Shown in pieces: positions 1 through 9,490 of a stretch of 64,000 nucleotides of DNA. Every line of letters starts with the position of its first letter. Position 1 is the stretch's first letter. Both the position numbers and the translations under genes were made by a program. Source of the stretch: CAYZTY01 sp964444665 (lineage in GTDB: Bacteria; Planctomycetota; Phycisphaerae; Sedimentisphaerales; CAYZTY01); assembly GCA_964444665.1 (NCBI GenBank), contig CAYUIE010000003.1, forward strand, positions 236,627-300,626, written 5' to 3'. The notes under the pieces were generated by a model that searched no databases, was not told where the DNA came from, and saw only the letters and a program-made list of their open reading frames with translations.

Positions 1-318
1 TTCGGCAAGTGTGCCAACCCGGCCGGGCACGGACATAACTATATTATAGAGGTTACGGTTAAAGGGCCTATAGAGCAGGACGGCCATAGTGCGGGAGAAT
101 TTGAAAAAATTGTCGAGGAGGCATTTATCAAGCTTGTCGACCACAAGAACCTGAATGTCGATGTGGCAGGATTTGAAAATATCAATCCTACGGTTGAAAA
201 TATCACCGCCTTTGCCTGGAGTAAACTCATGGGACAATTCGGGAAAAGGCAGCTGCATTGTGTGACTATCTGGGAGACGGACCGGACATACTGCTCTTAC
301 TACGGCAGTGACTCGTGA
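1..318 (+). CDS. 6-pyruvoyl-tetrahydropterin synthase / QueD family protein, C-terminal part
   Basis: The frame is open from the first base, so the N-terminus lies outside the window. The visible 105 residues start with FGKCANPAGHGHNY, which carries the catalytic Cys and the HGH zinc ligands of the PTPS/QueD family; the spelling is closer to the 6-pyruvoyl-tetrahydropterin synthase type than to short QueD enzymes. The later WETDRTYCSYYG stretch fits the conserved C-terminal Glu region. The family acts on dihydroneopterin triphosphate, giving tetrahydropterin for biopterin or queuosine routes. Which of the two applies cannot be told without the neighbours to the left. Confidence 0.85.
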   Translation, partial: FGKCANPAGHGHNYIIEVTVKGPIEQDGHSAGEFEKIVEEAFIKLVDHKNLNVDVAGFENINPTVENITAFAWSKLMGQFGKRQLHCVTIWETDRTYCSYYGSDS

Positions 319-481
319 ATCGTATCTCATCGGGAAAAAAGCTTTACCATGCTGATTTTTATAGTATAGCCGTTTCACTCATAACCAGGCCTGATAAGGC
401 TGTTGTGAACAGCGGACAACCGGTATAATACCTTCTCTACTCGCGGCCCAGGAAGCAACTGCCAGTCAGAGAATTTCAAAA

Positions 482-554
<73 letters not shown>

Positions 555-807
555 AATAACATCATACCCCCCTGCTTCCCGGCCTAACAGAGTGCCCAGA
601 AAAATAAAACACTACCGCAAAAAAACAAGGTATGCAAGAAAATAAATGTTACCAAATAGCTGATTTTCGTAAAGCCAAATGCCAAAATAGAGATCGCTAT
701 AATTAATTAGAAATAGCCGGATTAGACGGGGCTTGGCTTAAATAAATGCGAAGAAATCAATATATGAGTCCGGTCTGAAACAGATATTATAAAGCGATTG
801 TGGTCTT

Positions 808-1491
808 TTATTTTGATTCTGCTGAATTAGATAATACCTGGGCAGACCTTATTGCTCGCGATAAACCGGGGATTATTGCTGTAATTTTATTTAATTCATC
901 AGCACTAAGTTCCTTCTGCGCGGAGCGATAAACGAGCATAAAGCCAACACTATTACCACCCTGAGACAAAGGAACACCGGCAAAAGTAACTTTGTTTAAT
1001 ACCGACAAATTACCCTGAAGGCCCATAGTAAACATATCTTCGGCTAAACAGAGTTTATAGAAATTACTAACGTTTCTGACAAGTTCAGCAGTAAAAATTT
1101 CTCCAAATTGCCCAGCATCTATGCCCACAGGTTTTTCGGACTCGAAAATGTGTATCTGAAAATTGTGACCATCAAGTAGAAAAAAACCAACGCTTGCATC
1201 GGAAATAGCACTCTGAATAGCTTGTGCTGTTGCCCGCAGAATGGCAGTTAAATCGGTCAGGCCAACCACGACTTCATAGAAATCAACAACAAAGCTGAGC
1301 ATCTGCAGTCTGGTAATAAAATCTCGCTGGGCGGTAATAATATCATTGCACAATATATCTATTTTCTTGGCCTGTGCCCGTCGAACTTTATTCAGCTTCC
1401 GTAGATATAAACGTAATCTTTTATGTCGTTGATTTTCCAATCCAGACTCACTCCTTGAGAGAGCCCCTTCTGAAAGGCTCTCTAAAAGCAA
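808..1491 (-). CDS. GAF-like sensory protein (third gene of signalling operon)
   Basis: A 227-residue cytosolic protein that begins at a TTG preceded by GAGAGGG; no nearby in-frame ATG is better. The first 70 residues are rich in Arg/Lys and probably helical (RLRLYLRKLNKVRRAQAKKI). Residues about 75-215 look like a divergent GAF domain, with a stretch similar in kind to the GAF region of the kinase upstream. It has no output domain. It follows the HDOD-GAF-histidine kinase on the same strand after about 170 bases, so it may be an accessory ligand sensor for that system. The GAF call rests on pattern and context only. Confidence 0.55.
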   Translation of the reverse strand: MLLESLSEGALSRSESGLENQRHKRLRLYLRKLNKVRRAQAKKIDILCNDIITAQRDFITRLQMLSFVVDFYEVVVGLTDLTAILRATAQAIQSAISDASVGFFLLDGHNFQIHIFESEKPVGIDAGQFGEIFTAELVRNVSNFYKLCLAEDMFTMGLQGNLSVLNKVTFAGVPLSQGGNSVGFMLVYRSAQKELSADELNKITAIIPGLSRAIRSAQVLSNSAESK

Positions 1492-1665
1492 TTTCGACCC
1501 TCTCAGCCACAGTCTTTAAGGGCCTCTAAAGCCTTTTGAGGGCATAATCTTCCAGCCCTATAAACTGCCGATTATTCCGATTATTAATCACTAAAAGGTT
1601 TCAGGATAATTCTCAGGAGGCTGAGAGCATGAAAATAGCTTTCCAGTACTTCACCGTTTTCGGAC

Positions 1666-3900
1666 TTATTTTCGGGGCAGAAGTACAGTTACTATTGTTC
1701 CACTGCCCTGCCGACTTGCCAAACGCAAGGAACCTTTGTTCAACTGCAGAACTCGATATGCATATGCAAGGCCCATGCCCCTTCTACGGCCTGCCGGCCT
1801 GTCCGAAAAGAAAGGCTTTGTGGCCTTCTGTAAAACCTCGGCGCTCATACCGCAACCGAAATCCGTGATTTGCAACCTGACAAAATCTCCTGATTCATCG
1901 CAGGCACCAATAATCCTGATAGGTCCCCTGCCACCAGGATACGAATCAAGCGCATTCGAAAGGATTTTGACGAATGCAGATACCACCTGCCGGGAATCAA
2001 TGAAAACATTCCCGATGTCATCAAGATTTTTTACCTGAACCTCAAGCGACTCGGTCTTGTACTCCTTAGCTGTCTCTTTTATTGCCTGTTTAAGTAGCTG
2101 TCTTACGCTGCTGGTCGTGGGAGCTGGTGGCAACGGGCGGGCATAATTGACTAAATCAACAATAATCTCTGAGATTTCCTTCGTTTTCTCCTGAATCTGG
2201 CTGAGTATGCGTTTTTTCTCAGGGTCGGCCTCGGTTTTGGCAAGCAACTGAACTCGGCCGGATATTACCGCAAGTGGATTATTCAACTCGTGGGCCGCCC
2301 CGGAAGCCATTTCAGCCAAACCCGCCAGCGACTCAGACTCTATAGCGGCCCATCGTTCCTGCCGGACCCGTCCAAGAAACTCGGCAAATCGTTCGGAAAG
2401 ACGAGCCTGCTGCTCACACCACAACCCAAGCGAAATAACAGCCGCACCAACCGAAGCCACTGTAGAAAAACCAGCCAGGCGATTCTCCAGCGCAATCGGA
2501 TAGCGCTGCTCAAAAACAATAGCGCCAATTGCCCTGCCTTCTTTTAGCAATGGTGCTATTTTTGCCTTGCTTGAATTGAAAGGTATTTCCGTCTGCTCGA
2601 ATAACCAGCCGGCACACTCAGAAGCATCCAAAATGGCAAAGTTTTCTTGCAGCCGGGTAGGTATGGCAGAGAAACCCTCCGGCAGCTTAAGTATAAATGA
2701 TTCTGCGAAACCCGACTCGTTAATTGCAACTGCCTCGAAAAATTGTTTCTGCTGAGCATCGAGAAGATAAATACAAACCGGACCGGTTTGATAAAACTTT
2801 TGCCACCGGACAGCGAATTTTTCTGCAACTTCGGTCGTGGTCATTTCAGGTCTGACTGAAGTTAAAAAGTCGGTTACCAAATTAAGATGAGCCAAATCGC
2901 CCATCAATTTTCGGTTTTCCATTGAAAGTTTCGTATTGTCTCCGGAGAGCTGAACAGATTTACTACGTATAGTATCACAATAGGAGGCTAAAGAACCGTG
3001 GGCATCAAGACCCAGCACCCGACTTCTCTGCATAACTTCCTCATCGAGCTTTTCGCGCATCTGTCTTATTTGCTCGCCGCTTAATGAAAGAGACTCGGCC
3101 GTGCGGGAAATTGCTTCACCTGTAAAATCATAACTGCCCGATTCGCCTATGTTGGCTTCATGAGCGATTAAATCCGCCAGGTATACAAGAAGACTAATCT
3201 TACATAGCGGCAAACTCTTAGAAATCGTTTCAGTATCACTATGATGCAGCCAGATGGCAAAAACCACCTCAGCCGGCAGATGCCACTTTTCGGCCAGATG
3301 CTTTCCAATTACCGTGTGGTCAAAACTTAAATACTTTTGTTCTACGATAGAGGAGCATAGACCTTGTGTTTTTGCTTCATTCACAATACGTTCAAAACTC
3401 TTCGGCATCACCTCGGCCAGGGCCAGTTTGCCGATGTCATGAAGAAGCCCTGCTGAAAACGCCAGCTGCCAATCCGATTCCGGCAAAAAATACTCGGCAA
3501 TACTCTTAGTGCAACACGCTACTGCAAGCGAGTGAAAAGCAAGTTGCTTGTGGGACAGAATTCGGTCTCTATCAGTCTCACGGTTATCAATCTCAAAGAC
3601 CTTCACGGATAAGGCCGCCTCACGCATAACCTCGAGAGGTAAGGCAAAAACAGCTTCACGGACCGATGGTCTTGCTTCGGCAAAACGAACACCTTGCGTA
3701 TGTGCCAATGAAAGAACTTTTATGCTTAGCGCTGGATCAGATTCTACAATCTGGGCCACAATTTCCGGACTTGAAAGTTGTGATAATAATTGCGTTATTA
3801 CGGCGGGCAAAGTAGCAAGCGTATTCAAACGACGAACAATCATCTCAATACGGCGACTTGCTACTGCTTTCGAAGTGAACTGTTCCATCAGTTTTATCAA
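1666..3900 (-). CDS. HDOD-GAF hybrid sensor histidine kinase
   Basis: A 744-residue soluble kinase with no membrane segments. Residues about 15-290 form an HDOD domain (LLHDIGK at 152-158, a degenerate HD site). About 340-490 is GAF-like. The HisKA phosphoacceptor box GAAHELNNPLAVI holds His537. The HATPase domain has N649 (N box), DFGCGM at 680-685 (G1) and the Gly-rich GMGLAYA near 708-714 (G2). It starts 7 bases after the stop of the HTH-REC regulator, which is its likely phosphotransfer partner. The start is TTG 3900, just behind AGGGGG, or ATG 3888; the latter gives MEQFTSK. Ligand and target genes are unknown. Confidence 0.85.
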   Translation of the reverse strand: MIKLMEQFTSKAVASRRIEMIVRRLNTLATLPAVITQLLSQLSSPEIVAQIVESDPALSIKVLSLAHTQGVRFAEARPSVREAVFALPLEVMREAALSVKVFEIDNRETDRDRILSHKQLAFHSLAVACCTKSIAEYFLPESDWQLAFSAGLLHDIGKLALAEVMPKSFERIVNEAKTQGLCSSIVEQKYLSFDHTVIGKHLAEKWHLPAEVVFAIWLHHSDTETISKSLPLCKISLLVYLADLIAHEANIGESGSYDFTGEAISRTAESLSLSGEQIRQMREKLDEEVMQRSRVLGLDAHGSLASYCDTIRSKSVQLSGDNTKLSMENRKLMGDLAHLNLVTDFLTSVRPEMTTTEVAEKFAVRWQKFYQTGPVCIYLLDAQQKQFFEAVAINESGFAESFILKLPEGFSAIPTRLQENFAILDASECAGWLFEQTEIPFNSSKAKIAPLLKEGRAIGAIVFEQRYPIALENRLAGFSTVASVGAAVISLGLWCEQQARLSERFAEFLGRVRQERWAAIESESLAGLAEMASGAAHELNNPLAVISGRVQLLAKTEADPEKKRILSQIQEKTKEISEIIVDLVNYARPLPPAPTTSSVRQLLKQAIKETAKEYKTESLEVQVKNLDDIGNVFIDSRQVVSAFVKILSNALDSYPGGRGPIRIIGACDESGDFVRLQITDFGCGMSAEVLQKATKPFFSDRPAGRRRGMGLAYAYRVLQLNKGSLRLASRQGSGTIVTVLLPRK

Positions 3901-3907
3901 TGCCCCC

Positions 3908-4483
3908 TCAGTCCATTTCTAAAATGCCTGTAATTCTTTCAACCACTTCAGTAATATTAAATGGTTTTCTTATGAAATCGACGGCACCTGATTTTAAGAG
4001 CTCTTCAATCTCGCTCTGATTGACTACGCCACTAATTATAATTATCTTTGTGTTCTCAAAGGCTGGGTTGCTTCGGATTGTTCTGCAAACTACATTCCCA
4101 TTGACATCCGGCAGCATATAATCCAGGATTATTAGCTCCGGATGAAATTGCTGAGTCAAAACTCCTGCCTCATATCCTGTCTCTGCAGCTTTAACATCGA
4201 ACCTACCATCACGAATCAGAATATCAACCATAAGTTCCACAATTTCCCTGTCATCATCTACAATAAGCACTTTTCTCTTACCTGTTTCAAGCTCATCCAA
4301 AGGTATGTCATTTTCTTTCATAAATTTTAATAAGCTCTCACGAGGTATTCTGCGAAACTTTGAACCTGGAACTTTGAATCCTTGTAGCTTACCAGCGTCA
4401 AAACACCGAATAATGGTCTGCTGACTAACTTTGCAAATCCTTGCAGCTTCACCCGTTGTAAACAAGTCTTTATTCCTGTTCAT
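3908..4483 (-). CDS. excisionase-type HTH / response receiver protein
   Basis: A 191-residue regulator with the reverse of the usual domain order. Residues 7-58 form an excisionase/MerR-like winged helix (LFTTGEAARICKVSQQTIIRCFD, then the wing GFKVPGSKFRRIP). Residues 70-189 form a CheY-like receiver with acidic residues D76-D78, phosphorylated D121 in LIILDYMLPD and K173 in IRKPF. It leads a minus-strand operon with the histidine kinase and the GAF-like protein. Such HTH-first receivers are frequent in Planctomycetota and deltaproteobacteria. It probably binds DNA under control of the kinase encoded next to it; the target genes are not shown by the sequence. Confidence 0.85.
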   Translation of the reverse strand: MNRNKDLFTTGEAARICKVSQQTIIRCFDAGKLQGFKVPGSKFRRIPRESLLKFMKENDIPLDELETGKRKVLIVDDDREIVELMVDILIRDGRFDVKAAETGYEAGVLTQQFHPELIILDYMLPDVNGNVVCRTIRSNPAFENTKIIIISGVVNQSEIEELLKSGAVDFIRKPFNITEVVERITGILEMD

Positions 4484-4543
4484 CCCTTATCCCTTCTGAA
4501 AAGTCTCGCCTCCATAATTCTGCCCATTTTGCCTTTTCTCTCC

Positions 4544-4572
4544 AGTTTAACCATTTTTCAAATGACTGTCAA
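4544..4572 (-). promoter_or_regulatory. sigma-70-type promoter of the signalling operon
   Basis: On the minus strand TTGACA (4572-4567) and TAAACT (4549-4544) are separated by exactly 17 bases, about 60 bases before the ATG at 4483. The rest of the gap to 4867 is AT-rich and shows no gene I can support. Confidence 0.6.
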
Positions 4573-4867
4573 GCCCTAATAAAATCCCTAAAAAACATTT
4601 TTCTTTTTGAAAAATCTTGAATCAGTCGGCATTCAGTACAATAACGTTTTGTGCAAATATCTAAAGATTGTTTAGATTTTGCCACAAAGTTGTCTGAAAC
4701 CAATTTTAATTTCTAATGTTCAGAATACTTTACTTTACGTTTGTAATTACGTTTGTAATGATTAACACTTCAAACTGTAAAAGGGGATTAAGCGGAAGAT
4801 GTTTAGCGTAAGAATATATATCTACTTACTTTGTAGCAATAAAAAGCAGCACAATTATATGTGTCAT

Positions 4868-5197
4868 TTACGAAATCAAAGATTCGGTAAACTGTACTGC
4901 AATGTCTATGCTTGCATTATCGAGCAATCTCTTTCTATCGACACGGACAACTTTGCCGCTTTTGATCCTAGCGAAACTTCCTTTATATTTCGCCAAATCT
5001 TTAGTGCGTGGAAAGTTTATTTCAACAATGTGACCCGTCCGAACAGGTACCGCTATAGGAGCTGATAACAATGCACCGCCTTTACTTATGTTTATACTTC
5101 GTACGTTAAAAAACCTGTTAACTTCCGGCAACCACAAACTGACAGGCCAATTTAATTCCGTCCGTGCATTTCTACGCTGCTCTACAAAAGTTTCCAT
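4868..5197 (-). CDS. PilZ-domain protein
   Basis: A 109-residue single-domain protein. It has the two c-di-GMP-binding signatures of PilZ: EQRRNAR near the N-terminus (RxxxR type) and NISKGGALL (D/NxSxxG type) about 30 residues later. It therefore probably binds cyclic di-GMP and passes the signal to a partner. Its place beside the exopolysaccharide region fits a role in surface or polysaccharide control, but no target is shown. The ATG follows GGAGAG at good spacing, and a strong promoter lies upstream. Confidence 0.8.
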   Translation of the reverse strand: METFVEQRRNARTELNWPVSLWLPEVNRFFNVRSINISKGGALLSAPIAVPVRTGHIVEINFPRTKDLAKYKGSFARIKSGKVVRVDRKRLLDNASIDIAVQFTESLIS

Positions 5198-5228
5198 ATC
5201 TTCACTCTCCGTTAATTTTTATTCTTTT

Positions 5229-5257
5229 CATATAAATAAAATTATCGGCATTGTCAA
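5229..5257 (-). promoter_or_regulatory. promoter of the PilZ gene
   Basis: TTGACA (5257-5252) and TATATG (5234-5229) on the minus strand, 17 bases apart, about 30 bases before the PilZ start codon. Confidence 0.6.
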
Positions 5258-5450
5258 GACAGGCAATTTAGGGTAATTAGAAAATATAAATGCTTTGCAG
5301 CACTTTTTTTTGCTATTAATTCTTATTCATACTACAACAGCATTTTTTATCGGTCGTAGTATTGAATTATATTCGTTAATATTGAAATGATTTAGAAATG
5401 CTTAAGATAATCATTAATTGAATGTGCACTACTTTTTTGAAGGCACTTAA

Positions 5451-5618
5451 GATTTAAGAGAAAATTTAGATTTAAAAAACAATGATATAATCTATACAGA
5501 TGACCTGACTGCAAATTTTATTGAAGTTTATTCAAAAAGGAGTTTAAATATTCAAAGATTAAAATATTTTAAAAAGTCAAACCCACCACAAAAAGGATTA
5601 AGGTTTCACTTTAAGTAA
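5451..5618 (+). pseudogene. short open frame, possible gene remnant before GtrA
   Basis: Directly after a TAA, 55 sense codons run to TAA 5616 in very AT-rich DNA where chance stops are common. The translation ends NPPQKGLRFHFK and looks like real protein sequence. It has no ATG, GTG or TTG start, so it may be the tail of a decayed or frameshifted gene. I do not recognise a family. It ends 7 bases before the GtrA start. Confidence 0.3.
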
Positions 5619-5625
5619 AAAACGA

Positions 5626-6039
5626 ATGATTAAAAAATTAGCATATACTTTGGAACATTCTTTTATCAAATTTGCCATCGTAGGTTCTTTAGGAGCTTTA
5701 ACAAATCTCTCAATTTTTTATGTTTTCGTCGATATTCTCCATTTTTGGGCAAATGTTATCTCCGTGGCTGCTTTTATAATAGCCGGTATACAAAATTATA
5801 TTTTACATCATATCTGGACTTTTAGAAAAATAACTTACGGCAATAAAATGTCTTTTCGTAACTGGGTAAAATTCAATGTAACCACGTCGTTCGGGCTGGG
5901 AATAAACCTAATTGTATTGAATTTAATATTATACTTTTATACCGTTAATCAGAAGGTAATTGCGCAGGCTTGTGGCGTTGTCTGCGGCATGATATTCAAC
6001 TACTTAGGTTCAAAGTATTTTGTTTTTAATAAAAAATAA
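5626..6039 (+). CDS. GtrA-family membrane protein
   Basis: A 137-residue integral membrane protein with four hydrophobic segments. The family signatures are visible: FIKFAIVGSLGALTNLSIFY at the start, then NYILHHIWTFRK and a final FNYLGSKYFVF. GtrA proteins are thought to flip polyprenyl-linked sugars across the inner membrane, or to assist glycosyltransferases that use them. It is the first intact gene of the polysaccharide side of the window but is cut off from the main cluster by an insertion-sequence remnant and about 1 kb of non-coding DNA. Confidence 0.85.
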   Translation: MIKKLAYTLEHSFIKFAIVGSLGALTNLSIFYVFVDILHFWANVISVAAFIIAGIQNYILHHIWTFRKITYGNKMSFRNWVKFNVTTSFGLGINLIVLNLILYFYTVNQKVIAQACGVVCGMIFNYLGSKYFVFNKK

Positions 6040-6074
6040 ACTTAGAAGAAAAGAAGAATTTGTTGAAAAATTCT

Positions 6075-6372
6075 ACGTTTGAAAAATCATTTTGATATTA
6101 CCCCTGCTCATGTCCAAACCGTGATTAGAGAAGCATTCACGTTTCGTGCCGTGGATTACCCAAGCGGAAGCGTAGCAGAGGCCGCAGCAACAAATTCGCC
6201 AGCAAAATGTGGCGGGATCTTGTACCCCCCAAACTATGTGGTCGACGATGACTGTATTCCAGACGCCACTGCTCGGTAAACACCTTCGCATCGGCAATAA
6301 ACTCCAGACAATTGTCACTGCGAATAAACTTCGGCGTGCTCCGAAGCGTGAATAGATACCACAAAACTGCAA
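6075..6372 (-). pseudogene. decayed IS3-family transposase (orfB end)
   Basis: Pieces of an IS3-type rve integrase can be read on the minus strand. One frame gives FIRSDNCLEFIADA, then EQWRLEYSHRRPHSLGG. A second frame continues with GYKIPPHFAGEFVAAASAT. In intact relatives about 40 residues lie between the RSDNGPEF motif and the RPHSSLGY motif; here they are missing. The element therefore has an internal deletion, at least one frameshift and in-frame stops. No terminal repeats are recognisable. Confidence 0.75.
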
Positions 6373-7175
6373 TCAGATATCTAACCTTTATAATTGGTTA
6401 GAAGTGAAAGCCAATACCGGCAAAACAGGGCAGTCCTATGGACTCCTCATGTAGGATGCGTAACGGCACTTAGTGGACTTACGGAGAGTCGCCCTTTATG
6501 ATTACGAATACAAACGTAACGGTATATCCTTTTTTTTGATGCTTTAACTATTGGCCCCCAGGCGATATGTGCAGGTTACCGACACAAGAACAAATGTAGA
6601 TTTTGCTCTTGTATTTTTTACCTGTCGCTGTCCATTTTTCAAGAAGATTCCTACTATTTACCACGATATTATAGGATTAGGTACAAATAAATTCCGGAGT
6701 TAAGATGAAGTTATATTTATGGAATAAAACCGTGAAAAAGAGTATGTAAGCCCTTACAATTGAGCAAAAAGCAGGTAATCACCTTATGAAAGCCTTTTTA
6801 CCCAATGAATTCGAACTTGGGCTATCAAGGCAACGTAAAATTGTTGTGCGAATTTAGGAGTGGAGATAGGTTTTCAATCGCCCCTTTACTAAAGCTATGT
6901 TCAGTATCTGCCGATAGTTACGTTAAGTCAGTATGAATTACAAGGGAATTTTTGCGCGGCCGACGGGGACAGAGTCTAAGTAAAGTATCGGTGAGAGAAT
7001 ACTTGGTCTTTCCAAAATAAGTCTATTTGCAATTATCGAGCATTTTAGGTATATAAATAAGAGTTGTGCGAAGGGAAAAACTCGGCCGTAAGGGAGGGAG
7101 CTTTATTATATAAGCCAGCCAAAAGCGAGCTGGTAAAAAACGAAACGAGTTATTTTAATCTGAAGGACAAGTAGC
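6373..7175 (+). other. non-coding stretch before the exopolysaccharide cluster
   Basis: No open frame here looks like a gene. The stretch 6400-6510 has several short self-complementary segments (for example TCCTA...TAGGA around 6434-6456) but matches no RNA family I know. The last 15 bases hold the GAAGGA ribosome-binding site of the first epimerase gene. Confidence 0.5.
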
Positions 7176-8141
7176 TTGAAAACACTCATTACTGGCGGGG
7201 CGGGATTTATCGGTTCTAATCTCGCAGAAGAGTTGCTGCGTGCGGGCCAAGAGGTAGCAGTGGTAGATGACCTGAGCACAGGCAGCCTGAAAAATATCGA
7301 GGGAATAAGGCAGAAAAAAGGTTTTATGTTTGTGCGGGACAATGTCCGCAACGCATCGACAATGACAATGCTGATAGAACAGTCTGATGTGGTCATCCAT
7401 CTGGCTGCGGCCGTTGGCGTTAATCTAACGGTAGATGAGCCGGTACACACGATAGAAACTAACGTTCACGGGACAGAAGTCGTACTCGATATAGCGAACA
7501 AATTCGGGAAGAAAGTGCTTATAGCCTCAAGCAGCGACGTATACGGAAAAAGTAATGCGGTACCCTTCCGTGAAGATGACGATAGCGTGCTTGGAAGTAC
7601 AAGATTTTCCCGATGGGCGTATGCATGCAGCAAGGCGATTGACGAATTTTTAGGATTGGCTTACTTCGAGCAGTATGGCCTTGAGGTTATCGTAATAAGA
7701 TTCTTCAATACAATAGGGCCAAGGCAAACAGGCAAGTATGGGATGGTTGTCCCACGGTTTATCAACTGGGCGCTTAGGGATGAGCCATTGCTCATTTACG
7801 GAACGGGCCAACAAAGCCGCTGCTTCAGCTATGTAGGCGACGTAGTGGAGGGAGTCGTGGAATTGATAAACTGTTCCGGAGCAGCTGGAAGAGTTTATAA
7901 CCTCGGCTCAACCGAAGAGATTACAATCGAGTCTCTGGCGGATAAAATCATCGCGATGACCGGAAGCAAAAGCAAAAAGCGATTCATTTCATACGAGGAG
8001 GCCTTTAATAAACCTTCAGATGATATGATGCGACGGGTGCCGTGTGTGGAGCGCATCAAAGAAACTACAGGCTGGGTACCGAAGACAACTTTGGAAGAAG
8101 CTTTACAAACTATTATAGGCGAATTCAGAAAACTAACGTGA
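7176..8141 (+). CDS. NAD-dependent epimerase/dehydratase (extended SDR)
   Basis: A 321-residue nucleotide-sugar enzyme starting at TTG, with GAAGGA eight bases upstream. The NAD-binding TGGAGFIGS is at residues 6-14, a catalytic Ser in IASSSDVYG near 117-124 and the Tyr149/Lys153 pair in WAYACSK. This layout is shared by UDP-glucose 4-epimerases, UDP-glucuronate decarboxylases and dTDP-sugar dehydratases. The following Ugd gene makes UDP-glucuronate, so a decarboxylase or epimerase acting on UDP-GlcA is plausible. The exact reaction cannot be fixed from motifs. Confidence 0.85.
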   Translation: MKTLITGGAGFIGSNLAEELLRAGQEVAVVDDLSTGSLKNIEGIRQKKGFMFVRDNVRNASTMTMLIEQSDVVIHLAAAVGVNLTVDEPVHTIETNVHGTEVVLDIANKFGKKVLIASSSDVYGKSNAVPFREDDDSVLGSTRFSRWAYACSKAIDEFLGLAYFEQYGLEVIVIRFFNTIGPRQTGKYGMVVPRFINWALRDEPLLIYGTGQQSRCFSYVGDVVEGVVELINCSGAAGRVYNLGSTEEITIESLADKIIAMTGSKSKKRFISYEEAFNKPSDDMMRRVPCVERIKETTGWVPKTTLEEALQTIIGEFRKLT

Positions 8142-8156
8142 GATGGAGAAATCTCT

Positions 8157-9482
8157 ATGAAAATATCGGTAATCGGGATTGGTTATGTTGGTCTGGTGGC
8201 TGCTGGTTGCCTTGCGGACGGCGGTAATCACATCATTTGTATCGACAAGGACAAAAAGCTAATCGACAAGCTACAAAAAGGGACAATTCCGATTTATGAG
8301 CCGGGTCTGGCGGAAATTATAAAACACAATGAAGCGGCAGAACGATTAGTATTCACTACAGACTTAAAGTACGGTATAGATAATTCGTCAGTAATCATAC
8401 TGGCAGTAGGAACCCCATCGGCAGAAGACGGCTCGGCGGACATTTCGTCCGTGCTCAGTGTTGCGGACCAGATAGCAAAGTATATGAAGGAATACAAAAT
8501 CATTGTAACTAAAAGTACCGTGCCGGTCGGGACTTACAAGAAGGTTTGTGAGCTAATTGCCGGCAAAACCAAGCAATCATTCGATTACGTAAGCAATCCT
8601 GAGTTTCTTAAAGAAGGTTCGGCAGTGGACGATTTTTTGAAACCTGACCGGGTTATAATCGGCACGGAAAGCCCGAGGGCAATGGAGCTAATGAGGCAAC
8701 TTTATGCACCATTTATGCGTAAAAGCAGCCGAATGATATTTATGGACCCTGCCTCAGCGGAGATGACAAAGTATGCTGCTAATACGATGCTTGCAACGAA
8801 AATATCATTGATGAACGAACTGTCAGCATTGTGTGAAAAGCTCGGTGCGGACATCGAGAAAGTACGAGTGGGAATAGGCAGTGATTCGCGAATAGGAAGC
8901 GCATTTCTTTTCCCCGGCATTGGATATGGGGGCAGCTGCTTTCCGAAAGACGTAAGAGCACTAATTTACATGGGCCAAAAAAATGACTGTACTATGACGA
9001 TACCGCAAGCGGTTCAAGCAGCAAATTATTTACAGCAGGACAGGTTTGCACAACGGATAATCGATTATTTTGGCGGCCAGGCCGGGCAGAAAAGGCTTGG
9101 TGTATGGGGTCTGGCTTTCAAGGCCAGAACGGACGACGTTCGAGAATCCCCGGCGATACGGTGCATTGAGAAGCTACTGGAAGCGGGTATTAAAATAACG
9201 GCATACGACCCCGAAGCAATGCCGGCAGCAATTGAAAAGCTTGACAGAAGAATTGATACGGCAGACGAGGCGTACGCAGCACTGGAGGGAGCTGATGGAT
9301 TAGTGATACTCACAGACTGGCAGGAATTCAGAGCACCGGACTTTGAGCTGATTTTATGTAAGCTTAAAAGGCCGGTTATCTTCGACGGACGGAATCTATA
9401 CAACAAGCAGTACGTACAAAAGCAGGGCCTGGAATACTACAGCATTGGAAGAGCAATAGTTCAGGATAAAAGTAAAACGTAA
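8157..9482 (+). CDS. ugd: UDP-glucose 6-dehydrogenase
   Basis: A 441-residue enzyme of the UDP-glucose/GDP-mannose dehydrogenase family, which oxidises UDP-glucose twice to UDP-glucuronate with 2 NAD+. Visible are the N-terminal GIGYVG (7-12), the substrate-side K205 in EMTKYAANT, and the catalytic C261 in GGSCFPKD. The C-terminal domain has the usual GLAFKARTDDVRESPA. Length is normal. It lies 15 bases after the SDR gene and 8 before another SDR gene, so the three form one operon. UDP-GlcA made here would feed the polymer that the C5-epimerase-like protein encoded at 25036 may modify. Confidence 0.93.
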   Translation: MKISVIGIGYVGLVAAGCLADGGNHIICIDKDKKLIDKLQKGTIPIYEPGLAEIIKHNEAAERLVFTTDLKYGIDNSSVIILAVGTPSAEDGSADISSVLSVADQIAKYMKEYKIIVTKSTVPVGTYKKVCELIAGKTKQSFDYVSNPEFLKEGSAVDDFLKPDRVIIGTESPRAMELMRQLYAPFMRKSSRMIFMDPASAEMTKYAANTMLATKISLMNELSALCEKLGADIEKVRVGIGSDSRIGSAFLFPGIGYGGSCFPKDVRALIYMGQKNDCTMTIPQAVQAANYLQQDRFAQRIIDYFGGQAGQKRLGVWGLAFKARTDDVRESPAIRCIEKLLEAGIKITAYDPEAMPAAIEKLDRRIDTADEAYAALEGADGLVILTDWQEFRAPDFELILCKLKRPVIFDGRNLYNKQYVQKQGLEYYSIGRAIVQDKSKT

Positions 9483-9490
9483 GGGCAACT

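Noticed and set aside
6395..6515. Possible riboswitch (c-di-GMP or similar) in the non-coding stretch
   Set aside because: Short self-complementary pieces exist, but I could not match any conserved riboswitch core and no gene follows closely.
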